NCBI GenBank assembly: GCA_029817715.1
Contig: JARUPY010000503.1
Coordinates: 124,001-188,000, forward strand
DNA: 64,000 bases
Source of the DNA: Melastoma dodecandrum
Lineage: Eukaryota; Streptophyta; Magnoliopsida; Myrtales; Melastomataceae
Direction of reading: 5' to 3'
The position numbers and the translations under genes were made by a program. Of this stretch, positions 1 through 10,708 are shown piece by piece (the first letter of the stretch is position 1; every line of letters begins with the position of its first letter). Under the pieces are notes generated by a model, which had not been told where the DNA came from, did not search any database, and was given only the letters and a program-made list of their open reading frames with translations.

Positions 1-250
1 GGAGGTCGAGACTCTTGAACTTCTTCTGGAGGTGCTTCACCGGGGCGACCTGGTCGGGACACGCCAGGATTATGTTCTTGATCTGGTTGTTCACCAACCA
101 CCGACGGTTCCGCGAGAGAGCCGCCTCAAGATCCGGGTCCTTCTTCATCGACCAAAGTGACATGCTTCTTGCTCGAAGCAACCAAGAGGACGGACAATGG
201 GGCCAAAGCTGGCCATATAATGATCTGCGGATACTTCCCGCGAGCGCCAT
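1..250 (-). CDS. PORR-domain organelle RNA-binding protein, N-terminal part
   Basis: Reading the minus strand from an ATG at 248-250 gives an open frame of 83 codons that runs off the left edge. An in-frame TGA lies directly upstream, which supports this start. The first 35 or so residues are rich in R, S and L with few acids, as in a mitochondrial or plastid transit peptide. From about residue 36 the sequence KKDPDLEAALSRNRRWLVNN followed by QIKNIILACPDQVAPVKHL matches the start of the PORR domain (WTF1/RPD1/WTF9 family). Members of that family bind organelle introns and promote group II splicing. Only the beginning of the domain is visible, so the subfamily cannot be set. The gene is divergent from the kinase gene that starts at 1575. 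Confidence 0.85.
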   Translation of the reverse strand, partial: MALAGSIRRSLYGQLWPHCPSSWLLRARSMSLWSMKKDPDLEAALSRNRRWLVNNQIKNIILACPDQVAPVKHLQKKFKSLDL

Positions 251-1574
251 TCAGGCAAATGGTCGAGCAGTGGGAGTGCGTTCAGGATTGCCAAAAGAGC
301 GGGAACGAGAGTTCCATCGAGTTTAGGTGTCCACATTTTGGTTGGTTTTGGACTTTTTATCAAACAAAGACTCGGACCTTAAACAGCTTTGGTTTGAATT
401 GAAAAGCCCACCGGATATCCAAATTCTTGGGGGGCCTCGGCGAATAACTGTCGAAGCACCAGACAACACGCTGTCGGGTCGGGAAACAGCAAACCTTTTC
501 TGCCGACGGCGACGGGGAAATTTACGAAAAGCAAACATTTTTTGAGACATAACGAGAACCGTGGTCCGGACCCATCCGTTGAAGTCGCCGTTGCGTGGCT
601 GCTGTGGCTTTACTCAGTCTCTCTTTTCACCTATGAGTAATGAACCTGGGGTGGGGGAGGATGGGATGCTCAAGTCATATGCAGTTTTGATTTCTTTGCC
701 ACTCTGATATTTTGGAAGTTACCTCCGGGAAAGGAAATGATGCGAATTGAATCGAGAAAAGCGAACTCGAGAGGAGCACTCGAGACGAGAGATCGAGAAG
801 ACACGAATTATATCTGCCATTTAAAGAATCAAAAAACATCCCCTACTGTACATGGGATTTGTAACTCTCCTCTACTGTGCATGGGAACCACACCCCCCCC
901 ACCACGCCATAAAAAAAACAACCTAATGTCATTCATCAGTCAAATTATTTGCTTCCGGAAAAACAAACAAAGCTTTTCACTAATTTGACGTAGAAGAAGA
1001 AGACTTGGGAAGAAAAAAGATTCCCACGTCCCCTCCCCTCCCCTCCCCTCTGGGTGCGTTGACTTGACCCCCGGAATGGAATTGTCGGACGACGAGCCCC
1101 CCCCCTCCCCCCGCCACAATACTAATAATATTGGACGTGAGATTTACTTTGGGTTTGGGAGTGGAAAATGCCTCCTTGTAGTAGTAGTAGTAGTAGTGGT
1201 ACTTGGTCCAAAGGGGACCGTGTCTGTGTCCTCGAAAATCAAAAGGAGGGAGGGACATAGACCAGGTCAAACTTTTCCTTTCCTAATTCCGACAAATTCT
1301 TGTTCCGGTCCAGAATGGCTTTCATCCACCCCCCCAATTCACTCAACCACCCCCGGTAGTACTAGTAGTAGCAGTAGTGTGACAAACAACATTTCCCCTT
1401 TCCCCCTCCCTCAGCACCCCTTCTTCATTATTATTGTCTTTCCCCATGGGTTCATACCATAACTACTCTTGACGAATTTACACAAAATTAATAAACAAAG
1501 TTCTGGTGGTAATCTTTGGGGTCGTCCCTTTTGAATGAGCTTGGGGTGGAGCTGGTAGCTTGGTTTTCCTGCAG
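251..1574. other. Divergent intergenic region with simple repeats
   Basis: This is the shared upstream region of the PORR gene (minus) and the kinase gene (plus). It holds short C runs near 892-901 and 1099-1112 and a GTA microsatellite near 1177-1199. No reading frame in it resembles a known protein. Core promoters must lie here but no clear TATA box could be assigned. Confidence 0.6.
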
Positions 1575-3410
1575 ATGGGGATCTGCTGGAGCAATAAGAT
1601 CAAGGCCGAGACTACCCCCTCTAACACAGGTGAGGAGGAGGAGGGTCTGCGCTACTTTTTAAGTGCTGCCAAATGTTGACGACAGCTTGATTAAGATCCC
1701 GGTCGCTCCCGGTGAAAGTTGTTTTTGTGGAATCCCTTTTGATTCGGATCTGTTTCTCCATCTTATGTGGGTGCTTCTATTACCCAAAGTTCTTCAGCCT
1801 GAGGGGTGATGTGTTTTGGTGTGACGAGGGCGCAGGTGTTAGCTCCAAGTATGTGAGCCGCGACGCCAACAGTCTGAGTGGGGGTAGCAGCAGGGCCTCT
1901 TCCTCCTCCGTTCCCCCGACCCCACGCACCGAGGGCGAGATCCTTCAGAGTTCCGACGTCAAGAACTTCACCTTCAACGAGCTCAAGTTGGCCACTAGGA
2001 ACTTCCGGCCGGATAGCGTCCTCGGTGAAGGCGGCTTTGGCTCTGTCTTCAAGGCCTGGATAGACGAGCAAACCCTTGCTGCAGCCAAGCCTGGCAGTGG
2101 CATGATCGTTGCAGTGAAGAGGCTAAACCATGAAGGGTTGCAGGGGCACCGGGAGTGGCTGGTGAGAGATCTCTTACTCTGCTGCTTTGTTGTTCGTGTT
2201 TAGGGTGGGAATTGCCATGCCAGCTCTCTGATTTCACGGGTCATGCCTGGACGAAACACAGGCCGAAATCAACTACTTAGGACAGTTCCATCATTCTCAT
2301 CTGGTGAAGCTCATAGGGTTCTGTCTAGAGGACGAACACCGGCTCCTTGTGTATGAATTCATGTCACGAGGAAGCATGGAAAACCACTTATTCAGGAGTA
2401 CGTCCCCCCATCAGCGCAAATTGTGCCTTTCCTTGATTCCGTTGTTTGGCATTTCATTATTCACGTTTGACTACAAAAACAGGAGGGACTTACTTCCAAC
2501 CACTGTCCTGGAGTTTGCGGATGAAAGTTGCCCTAGGTGCAGCAAAGGGTCTTGCGTTTCTCCATGCCGCGGAACCACAAGTAATCTACCGCGACTTCAA
2601 GACGTCAAACATTCTTTTAGATGTGGTATATAACTGCGTAAAACCTCGACATTACTTTCTTATTTTTGTCTCCGTTTCCAACTTTAGAGTTGTTGACATG
2701 ATATTCCTCCACAGAGCTACAATGCCAAACTCTCCGACTTTGGGCTCGCCAGGGATGGTCCGACTGGGGAAAAGAGCCATGTAACCACTCGGGTCATGGG
2801 CACCTATGGATATGCAGCTCCAGAGTATCTGGGCACAGGTGCATAACATTCTAGTTCAGCCAATACCATTAACATCATTCCCTACATTTTCAACATATTT
2901 CCAATTGTTGCTAAATGCTCGATTTCTGAATGATGCCTGCCTTTGGGTCTGGTTTTTGCAATAGGACACCTGACGGCAAAATCCGATGTGTATAGCTTCG
3001 GAGTGGTCCTCTTGGAGATCCTATCAGGGCAAAGAGCGATAGACAAGAACAGACCAATGGGACAGCACAACCTCGTGGAATGGGCAAAGCCATACCTCAC
3101 GAACAAGCGCAGGGTATTTCGGATAATCGACAACCGTCTGGAGGGGCAGTACCCGCATGAGCAGGCCCAGAAGGCGGCTGGACTTGCCCTCCAATGCATA
3201 GCATTGGAGCCAAGGGTGAGGCCAAACATGGACGAGATTGTGGAAGCCCTGAAGGAGCTGCAGGACACAAGGGGCATGAGGGGGAAGGACAGGCGATCGA
3301 GTGGGGATCCAGTCCCCGTCGCACCACCCAAGTCCCCCTGTAAGAGCAGCGCAGCAGCGGAGAATGGCGCTAATTATCCACGGCCCTCTGCATCACCGCT
3401 CTACATGTAG
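1575..3410 (+). CDS. Receptor-like cytoplasmic kinase, subfamily VII (PBS1-like/APK1/NAK type)
   Basis: Six exons join in frame at about 1575-1629, 1836-2161, 2262-2397, 2483-2625, 2715-2838 and 2965-3410, giving 409 residues. The N-terminus MGICWSNK has Gly2 and Cys4, the myristoylation and palmitoylation signature of plasma-membrane RLCKs. A Ser/Thr-rich linker is followed by the kinase domain: glycine loop GEGGFGSVF, catalytic lysine in VAVKRL, catalytic loop [16 protein letters not shown], and activation segment [17 protein letters not shown]. The Arg before the catalytic Asp and the [10 protein letters not shown] block are typical of active RLCK-VII kinases, which relay immune and developmental receptor signals. 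The tail is basic and rich in Pro and Ser. One mild oddity is FKAW where most relatives have FKGW just after the glycine loop. All splice sites are GT-AG. The exact PBL number cannot be assigned. Confidence 0.93.
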
Positions 3411-4350
3411 TAACGTATAAAAGCGTGAAAAGAAACGAGGTTTGTTCGTGTCCAAGAGAGGCGGGAGTAGTGTACAGTTGTTTAGAAAGGCGTGGTAAGT
3501 TTTTTTGAGGTTTGTGTTGAAGTAAGTTTGAAGGCCTGTTGTTAGTAAGTAAAAGGAGCTCATGCCCCCACCTTTTTTTTAATCTTTTCCGCTGGAAATT
3601 TGATTCGGGGAGGGAGGGAAAGGAAAGGCGCATCCTTCTTGGACACGTAAGGGGGATGAGACGAAGCTTCCTTCCTACCAGAATCCCTGCCCCCCTCCGC
3701 CTCAAAACTTTTAAATGCAGGGCAGGCATGGTGGGGTTGGTTTGAGGGGAGTTGCAGGACATTAACTGCTGATGGATGAATCATGCATTGGTGGGTGGAT
3801 GGTATTGGGGGGCGGCCACAAACATTTGAATCACCTCAAAAATTCCTTTTGGGTTGTTGGGTCGGAATATAAAAAATATGATTCTTATCATACCCCAACT
3901 GATTCTCCAATTGAGCAAAAGCATAAGACACCTAAGCCACAAGGATAAGCAGAAGCAGGATGTAAGAAAATGACATCCAAGAGACAAACTGCAGGGCTGC
4001 CCTTGGTTATCCCCTTTGAAACCACCAGTGGCAGCCGCTCCAGCCCAACCCAACCCAAATTAATAATGGTGGGTCTTTTGCCCCTACTAAGACCCCCCGC
4101 CCCGGGGGGGGGTTCTTTCTCTAAAAAGCAAATAGTGAGTAGTAAGGGAGGGCCTCCCACCCCCCCTCCTAAAATTGAAACCTTTCCCACCCGCCAAATC
4201 GGAATTTCCCCGGGAAAACTTGGGAAAACCACAAAGGAAGGCGGGGGAAAGTCTATCAATCAGTCCTATTTTTTTCTCTTACTTTATAATTAAAAAAAAA
4301 AGTGAAAGGGTGATACTGGGTGGTAATGGTGTGTGGCTTCCACCTCCACT
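3411..4350. other. Convergent intergenic region (kinase and expansin 3' ends)
   Basis: The two flanking genes end toward each other here. The stretch has C- and G-rich patches around 4095-4165 and a short A run near 4291-4300, and no reading frame that looks like a protein. It must carry both 3' UTRs. Confidence 0.55.
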
Positions 4351-5323
4351 TCAGACACGGAAGTTCTTGCCGGAGAAGGTCTGTCCGAACTGCCAGTTCG
4401 AGGGGGCGACGTTCCAGGAGGTGGAGGTGCGGCGGTCGCTCCCAGTTACCCGGAAGGAGAGGGACTGTCCCACCAGGACGGCATTGGACTGCCAGTTCTG
4501 CCCCCAGTTCCTGCTCAAGCTAAGCCATCCGGTGTTGGAACCCTTCACGCTCACCCTCACGATGTCCCCTGCGCCCCCTACGTTGGTTATCAGCACCAGG
4601 TTGAAGTACCGGAATCCGTTGATTGTGAACCTTATCCCTCCTTCCTTTCGGCAACCCACCCTGTTTCTCATAACATGATAAATGTTTTATTTTAAAGGGA
4701 AAGAATAAAAAAAGAGGGTAAGCATTTTATCATCGCGGGAGGGGTGAGGGGAACAAACCGGCGGAACGCGACGGGGACAATGCCGGCCCTGTACTCGGCA
4801 ATCTTGAGGAACATGGGCATGGCCAGGTCGAAGTGGGGGCGGGGAGGGTTGCACCAGCCTCCGTTGTCGTTGGGGAGGGCAAAGTTAGGGGGGCAGAAGT
4901 TGGTGGCGGTGACGAAGATGGAAGGGCTGCCAGGGTGGCACCACTTGGGGTCGTTGTCGCACTTGATCTCGAAGCAGGCCCCGCAGCTTAGCCCCTCGTT
5001 GAACAGGGCGGTGCTGAGGGCGGCGGTGTTGATTCCGTACCCCTGGCTGTACAGGTTGCCATAACCACAAGCACCCCCTGCGGCAGCAACAACACAAAAT
5101 GAGGCACGCTGAGAAGGAGGGCATGTAAGGAGGAGGAGGAGGAGGAGGAGGAGGAGGGGAGTAGTGTACCCATGGTGCCGGAGGCGTCGCTGCCGCCGTA
5201 GAAGGTGGCGTGGGCGGACTGCCATGGGCCAGGGGAGAAGACGCCGGGGATCCTGGAGTGGACGGAGGGGAGGATGAGTGTGAATAGGGAGAGGGAGAGG
5301 GTTAGGGAGTGGTAGGCCGCCAT
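4351..5323 (-). CDS. EXPA: Alpha-expansin
   Basis: Three exons on the minus strand (5323-5170, 5077-4759, 4660-4351) join in frame to 260 residues, the usual alpha-expansin length. A signal peptide of about 23 residues is followed by the mature start and [20 protein letters not shown], the first hallmark of the DPBB domain (GH45-like). The cysteine pattern is complete, and HFDLAMPMF contains the HFD motif. The C-terminal carbohydrate-binding domain carries [20 protein letters not shown] and a tryptophan-rich surface ([13 protein letters not shown]). Expansins loosen plant cell walls non-enzymatically in the apoplast. Intron 1 contains a GGA microsatellite (5128-5158). Intron positions match the two-intron alpha-expansin layout. 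The paralogue number cannot be fixed. Confidence 0.95.
5128..5158. repeat. GGA trinucleotide microsatellite in expansin intron 1
   Basis: About nine GGA units lie within the first intron of the expansin gene, close to its donor site. On the transcribed strand this is a pyrimidine-rich TCC run. Confidence 0.85.
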
Positions 5324-6515
5324 GGGGTTGTTGGGTGTTTAAGGAGTTGGGTGTGACTGTCTACTTATGGACGAGGGGGGGAGGGAAGCTCTCTAGTTTT
5401 TGTAGTTGTAGTTTGTAGGGTTTTTTTTTTTTCTTTTTAGTTTTTACTACATCCAATCCAATCCAATCCAGCCTGTTAACACGCAACATTCCACTGCCTC
5501 AACACCCCCCCAACCCAATGTGCTGCTGACCCATCCATCCATTCATTCATCATCGTCACACCCCTCTTTTTTTTTTACAGCCGAATAAATTCAACTATAA
5601 ACCCCCTCCCCTTTTTAACTTTTTCATTCGAGAGTACTTTTTGTTGCACCCATGCATGCAAGTCGAGAGATCTCACTGGAACGAACGGAACCAATCCCAC
5701 CTTTTTTGCAAAATTGGACCAAAACGAATGGATAACGGCCCGCCCCTTGGAATATATTCATTGGTCGGTTGGTTTGGTAAAAGATTATCCTACCCACCCG
5801 TTTTTCTTTCCAAGCCAAAATATTGGGGGGTTGGTGTGGTTGACATTGACACGACGCATGGTTAAAACAATTTCGCACATATTCTCCTCCCTCCCATACA
5901 ACAACGCAAACAACATGCCTCCAATTACATGCTATTCCCTAAACCCAGCATTATTAACTCCAGTTGATGGCATGGCATTTATGCTTTTTCCATGTCCATC
6001 ACACGTTACATAATGCGACCATCGTCTCTGTGTTTGGTTTGATGCGATGATTTTTTTTCTTTAATCCTTGTAAATAAATCCATGGTATGGAAGGACAAAA
6101 GAAAGGATTCTCCCATGTGACCCCACCTCCAAAACATCCACACGAGAGAGGGAGGGAGGGGGGAGAGGTGTGTGTTGGAAGGTGAGGCTGAGGAGGGGTC
6201 TCTTATTCAATGCCACCCCAAGTGGGCTCTGTCCTGGCCAAGCACACACTAGAGTTTCTCCTACTTGTCTTTCCACCGCGTCCTACTTTTCTTTCCACCG
6301 TGTTGACTAGTAGTCGTCGTCGTCTTCGGGTTGCCTTTTTTTCTACTCTTAGGAACCTTCCTTCCTCGTGTGTGTACAGGACCAACTATTTCCAACCATC
6401 ACATATATTTCCTCCTTCCCCCCCCCCCCCCCCCCCGGTCTCTTTTCGAGAACATCCCCCCGACTAACATCGCACCTTCGTAACCAAACAAAGAGAAGAA
6501 TACAAGGGACGAAAG
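5324..6515. other. Divergent intergenic region between expansin and ORP genes
   Basis: The stretch serves as upstream DNA for both the expansin (minus) and the ORP gene (plus). It holds T runs near 5421-5431 and 5568-5577, short direct repeats of AATCC near 5453-5470, and a long C run at 6418-6436. No coding frame was recognised. Confidence 0.55.
6418..6436. repeat. Poly(C) tract, about 19 nt, upstream of ORP start
   Basis: An uninterrupted run of about 19 C lies 80-98 bases before the ATG of the ORP gene, so it is probably in the 5' UTR or core promoter. The exact length is uncertain because such runs are error-prone in sequencing. Confidence 0.8.
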
Positions 6516-8998
6516 ATGTCATCCAATCCCCGTGGCGGCCTCTTCTCTTCCATCGCCTCCACCTTCTCCAACTTTGCCGGCGCCGTCAATGGGTGTGCGA
6601 TTTTTATTCAAGGATCGAATTCTTTCCTTTTTCTAGCTACCGCATGAGTTGCAACATGGTGATCCTTATGGTTTGTCGATAGAAAAAAAACAAAACGAAT
6701 CGGTGAAGAAAGACATGTAGACACCCCTTTTTTCCTGTTTCCTCGTGAATGAACACGCGGACACGATTCTGCTGTGGAGTCTTTTAACTAAAGGGATGGA
6801 GTTTTTTTGTTGTACTTAAATAGGCTTCTGGGTTACGAGGGGCTGCAAGTCATTAATCCGGAAGGAGGCACGCAGGATGTGGATGAGGAAGCCAACAAAG
6901 GCAGGTGGAACCACGAGGTATTGTTCCATACTTGTAGGATTCATTGCTACGATCAAAGCAATCCACTCTGCAGTTTGTGTCTCTGACGACAAAAGAACTG
7001 TCCATTAAATGGTCTCTGCATGATCTCCATCATCGTCATCGTCGTGAGTTGCAGGATCGGGACAATTACTGGAAGGTGATGCAGAAGTACATTGGAGCTG
7101 ATGTCACGTCCATGGTGACTCTCCCCGTTCTCATTTTTGAGCCCATGACAATGTTGCAGAGGATTGGAGAGGTAAGTATCACCGGCCACAAGGTTAAACG
7201 GCACGGATTCACAAGGTCTTCCCTCCGACAACTTAACATTGACAAACGACCATATTCTTCCGCAGATGATGGATTACTCATATCTTCTAGATCTAGCGGA
7301 TGAAACAGAGGACCCTTACATGCAAATAGTTTACGTGGGTGAGGAAGTTATTCATCAGTTTTTGTATGCATTGTGTTGATCATGTTGAAGATGTTTCGGC
7401 AGTTGATGATGATGCCGGGCTTAACCTGTCGTTTGCATCGTAGTTTCATGGTTTATATCAATCTACAAAGCCTATGAGAGAGCTTGGAAGCCCTTTAATC
7501 CTGTGCTCGGCGAGACGTACGAGATGGCTAATCACGGTGGCATCAGTTTCATTGCCGAGCAGGTATGATTTGTGAATATTCTCTCTTCTGAGACAGGGTT
7601 GGATCAAGAAAGAAAATGGGGCTAAGCACATATTTATTCTTCCCCTCTCGATTTCATGCTTTTCAGGTCAGTCATCATCCTCCAGTAAGTGCCGCTCACG
7701 CCGAAAATGAGCATTTCATTTACGACGTGACTTCAAAGGTGAAGACTAAATTCTTGGGGAACTCGATCGACATTTATCCTATTGGGAGGTAATGCATTTT
7801 GAACTAAAGTTTTCTATCTACAAATCCCTGCTCTGGAATCTCTTTTAACATCAATAGCGGGAGGCTAGAGAGGTTCTTTTGCCGGTTCTTCCTAATATCG
7901 GTTGGATTAGTGCAGGTCGCGTGTGACCCTCAAGCGATCTAATGCGGTGTTTGAGTTGGTGCCTCCTCCGACGAAGGTTAACAACTTGATCTTTGGGCGG
8001 ACGTGGATCGATTCCCCGGGGGAGATGCTCTTGACCAATTTGACCTCCGGGGACAAAGCTGTTCTTTACTTCCAGCCTTGTGGCTGGTTCGGGTAATCTC
8101 ATCATTCCCGTGTTATATATAATTCATGATTATTCCTCTGTGGACTGTATCTCTTATCGGATATCCCACTTCAAGGTTATTACCCTACATGGATTATGCT
8201 CACAGGAGGTTGAAAACTGCAGGGCCGGTCGGTATGAAGTCGATGGTTATGTGTACGATTCAGCGGAAGAGCCCAAGATCTTAATGACAGGGAAGTGGAA
8301 TGAGTACATGAGTTACCAACCCTGCGACAAAGAAGGGGAGCCCCTCCCGGGTGTCGAGGCGAAGGAGGTTCACGTTCCCATAAGTCCTTCCTCCTTGCAT
8401 GACTAATTGCTTTGAATACTTATCACGTCTGATCTAGCATTAGTCTAATGTTTCTTGTTTCTTTTTTCACGTTTCGTATGCAGGCATGGAGGGTTGCAGA
8501 GTCTCCGGAAGGTGACAAATATCAGTACACATATTTCGGACACAAGGTGAACAGCTTCGAAACAGCTCCCAAGAGATTATTGGCGTCCGACTCACGGTTG
8601 CGCCCGGATCGTCTTGCACTGGAACGAGGCGACCTCTCCAAAGCCGGTTACGAGAAAACCAGGTAAGTAACACCCGAAATACCTAAAAGGTGTGCGGGAT
8701 GCTTCCATTTTGCACGAAATCTATCTGGAGAATTTAGTGGCAGCAAACATGGGTTGTCTTGATACACAGGCTAGAGGAAAGGCAGAGGGAGGAAAGGCGA
8801 AAGAGGGAGAGGAATGAAGAAGGGTACGAGCCGAGATGGTTTAACGCGACGGGGGAGGTAGCAGCAACTCCATGGGGAGAGTTGGAGGTGTACAAATACA
8901 ATGGCAAGTATGACAGTCGGAGGAGGGGTGAAGGGGGTTGGGAGGCAAGTGAGGGGGGAGGGGAAGGGGTTGAATTCAACCCCTGGCAATACCAATGA
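6516..8998 (+). CDS. ORP3: Oxysterol-binding protein-related protein, short ORP3 type
   Basis: Ten exons (6516-6592, 6824-6917, 7055-7171, 7266-7338, 7444-7562, 7667-7788, 7916-8092, 8223-8367, 8484-8662, 8770-8998) join in frame to 443 residues. The protein lacks a PH domain and consists almost entirely of the ORD lipid-transfer domain, like Arabidopsis ORP3A-C. Visible hallmarks are [27 protein letters not shown] and the family signature EQVSHHPP, which spans the exon 5/6 junction. The C-terminal KYDSRRRG segment and a charged [16 protein letters not shown] helix close the fold. Plant ORP3 proteins bind sterols and associate with ER through VAP27 proteins; that role is inferred from the family. 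All introns are GT-AG. The start [20 protein letters not shown] is usual for the family. Confidence 0.93.
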
Positions 8999-9355
8999 GG
9001 AGAGACTAGAAGAAGATGTCTCTAGAAAAAAAGAGGAGATTCTGCTATCCTTTTGATGTTAATAATAATAATGGACGATGTCATTGGGGGTAGTGGAAAA
9101 GCAGCAGCATTGTGTTTTATTTTATTTTTATTTTTTTATGGGGATTTTGGGGTGTGTTTGTGTTATGTTTGATTTGGAAAACACGTGATTCACTGCTGAT
9201 TGGAGACTTAATTTTGACCCACTTGCCCCCCCCCCCCCCGATTCACAAAAAGCTCAACAAACAATGTCTCCATTTTTGTTTCATTCATAATTTATCGTCA
9301 GTCAGTCAGGCAGGCACAGTCATTCGTATCTTCCCAATAGTTTAATACCACCACC

Positions 9356-9419
9356 CCTCCTCCTCCTCCTCCTCCTCCTCCTCCTCCTCCTCCTCCTCCT
9401 CCTCCTCCTCCTCCTCCTC
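9356..9419. repeat. TCC trinucleotide microsatellite, about 21 units
   Basis: A nearly perfect TCC run of about 64 bases lies in the intergenic region between ORP and GRAS. The minus strand is a GGA run. It creates a spurious poly-glycine reading frame on the minus strand. Confidence 0.9.
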
Positions 9420-10466
9420 GATTACTGTTAACTAACATGGCCTGAACTGAACTAAACGCCCGACACCTCCTCGTACCACCAATATATTCTTTTTTTTTTT
9501 TTATGACAAAGAAGATTGGGAAAAACGAATTCCCATTTCCCAACAATGGGAGGGGGGCTTCAACTCCTCTTTCTTTATTTTATTTTATTTAAATTAATCA
9601 TTGTATAATTTTTATCTTCTCCAATGCAAATGTGGGGGATGGCCAACTTGTTTGCCTTTTTGGTGGTGGTGGTGGTGACGTGCAGGGAGGGAGACGACAC
9701 CTACGACCAATTCCAGAAATCATAAAATCCCTCCATCCCCCCACCTTAGAAAAACGGGACCCACCTTCCAAACATGCCATTTACCTAAATATTTAAAAAG
9801 GAACTCTCTCTCACATTCGATATGTTAAAATTTATAATTTTTACTACATACACACACATATATATATATCATCGTACAAATAGAAAGATGGGTTGTGCTT
9901 GGCTTCTATTTTTTTTTTTAACAATTTACAGACACGACGCACTTCAATCCCGCAGAGTCCAAACCGTGGGAAAATAATCCCACGTTATCTAAAAAAAGTC
10001 CGGATAAGGAGGACTGGAGGACTTATATATAATTAAGATTTTTCATTTAATTATTAGCCACGATTTTAACACAAACAAAGCAGATTTCAAAAAAAAAAAA
10101 AGGGGCCATCCAGATCAGACCATATTCCCCACCAAAAGTCCTTCGTCCGTTTCCCCTCTTCGTTTTCGCTCCCTCACTGTCTGGCTCCTGCGTAATACTC
10201 CCATTTACTCGGTACAAAAACTAAATCGGTTTCGCTTTTGTTGTTCTTCCTCCCATCGAATCTTGTTCCAAGTTCGCTGCTTTATTCTGATTCCCTTCTC
10301 CTCCTTTGTCTTTCTCTTGATTATGTTCAGGGATTTAAGTGTTCCTTTTTTCTTGTCGTTCGAAGGTTTTGCTCCGAGTGTTTCCACTTGAAGCTACTTT
10401 GGCTTTGTCAGCTGGACTTGTCCAGGCCTTTTGGATGTTCGATTCTTAAATTGGGAATTTGGGGTG

Positions 10467-10526
10467 ATGTGGAGGAATCACTCTGCTGTCATCGACGACT
10501 GTGATTGGGATGACGAGGTCCCCTGA
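10467..10526 (+). other. Upstream ORF (19 codons) in the GRAS leader
   Basis: An ATG at 10467 opens a 19-codon frame ending at TGA 10524-10526, and a second tiny frame starts at 10532. Both lie 180-240 bases before the GRAS start and would be translated first if this part of the leader is not spliced out. Whether they are in the mature mRNA is unknown. Confidence 0.35.
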
Positions 10527-10708
10527 TTATAATGGAAGTTGCCGGAAGGGGTTGACTTTTTCTTCCTTTTTCGACTCTCTGTCTGCCATTGCATCGTTTT
10601 AGCATCCCGGGCAATACAAAGGGAAAAAGGTCGCCGGGTGTTGACACTTCTGGATGAATCTCCAGAGGTTAAGATCCTCTTTACGATCTTCAAGCGAGGG
10701 CTTTTAGC

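Larger units (their letters stand above)
8999..10708. other. Intergenic region and GRAS 5' leader
   Basis: The first part is AT-rich with a C run at about 9227-9238, a long TCC microsatellite (9356-9419) and T-rich patches. From about 10140 the sequence is pyrimidine-rich, then looks like the long 5' leader of the GRAS gene, with several upstream ATGs. Relatives of this GRAS type often have an intron in the 5' UTR, so part of 10200-10700 may be spliced out. Confidence 0.55.

Noticed and set aside
9298..9546. Minus-strand frame with a long poly-glycine stretch
   Set aside because: It is the translation of the TCC microsatellite and has no flanking protein similarity.
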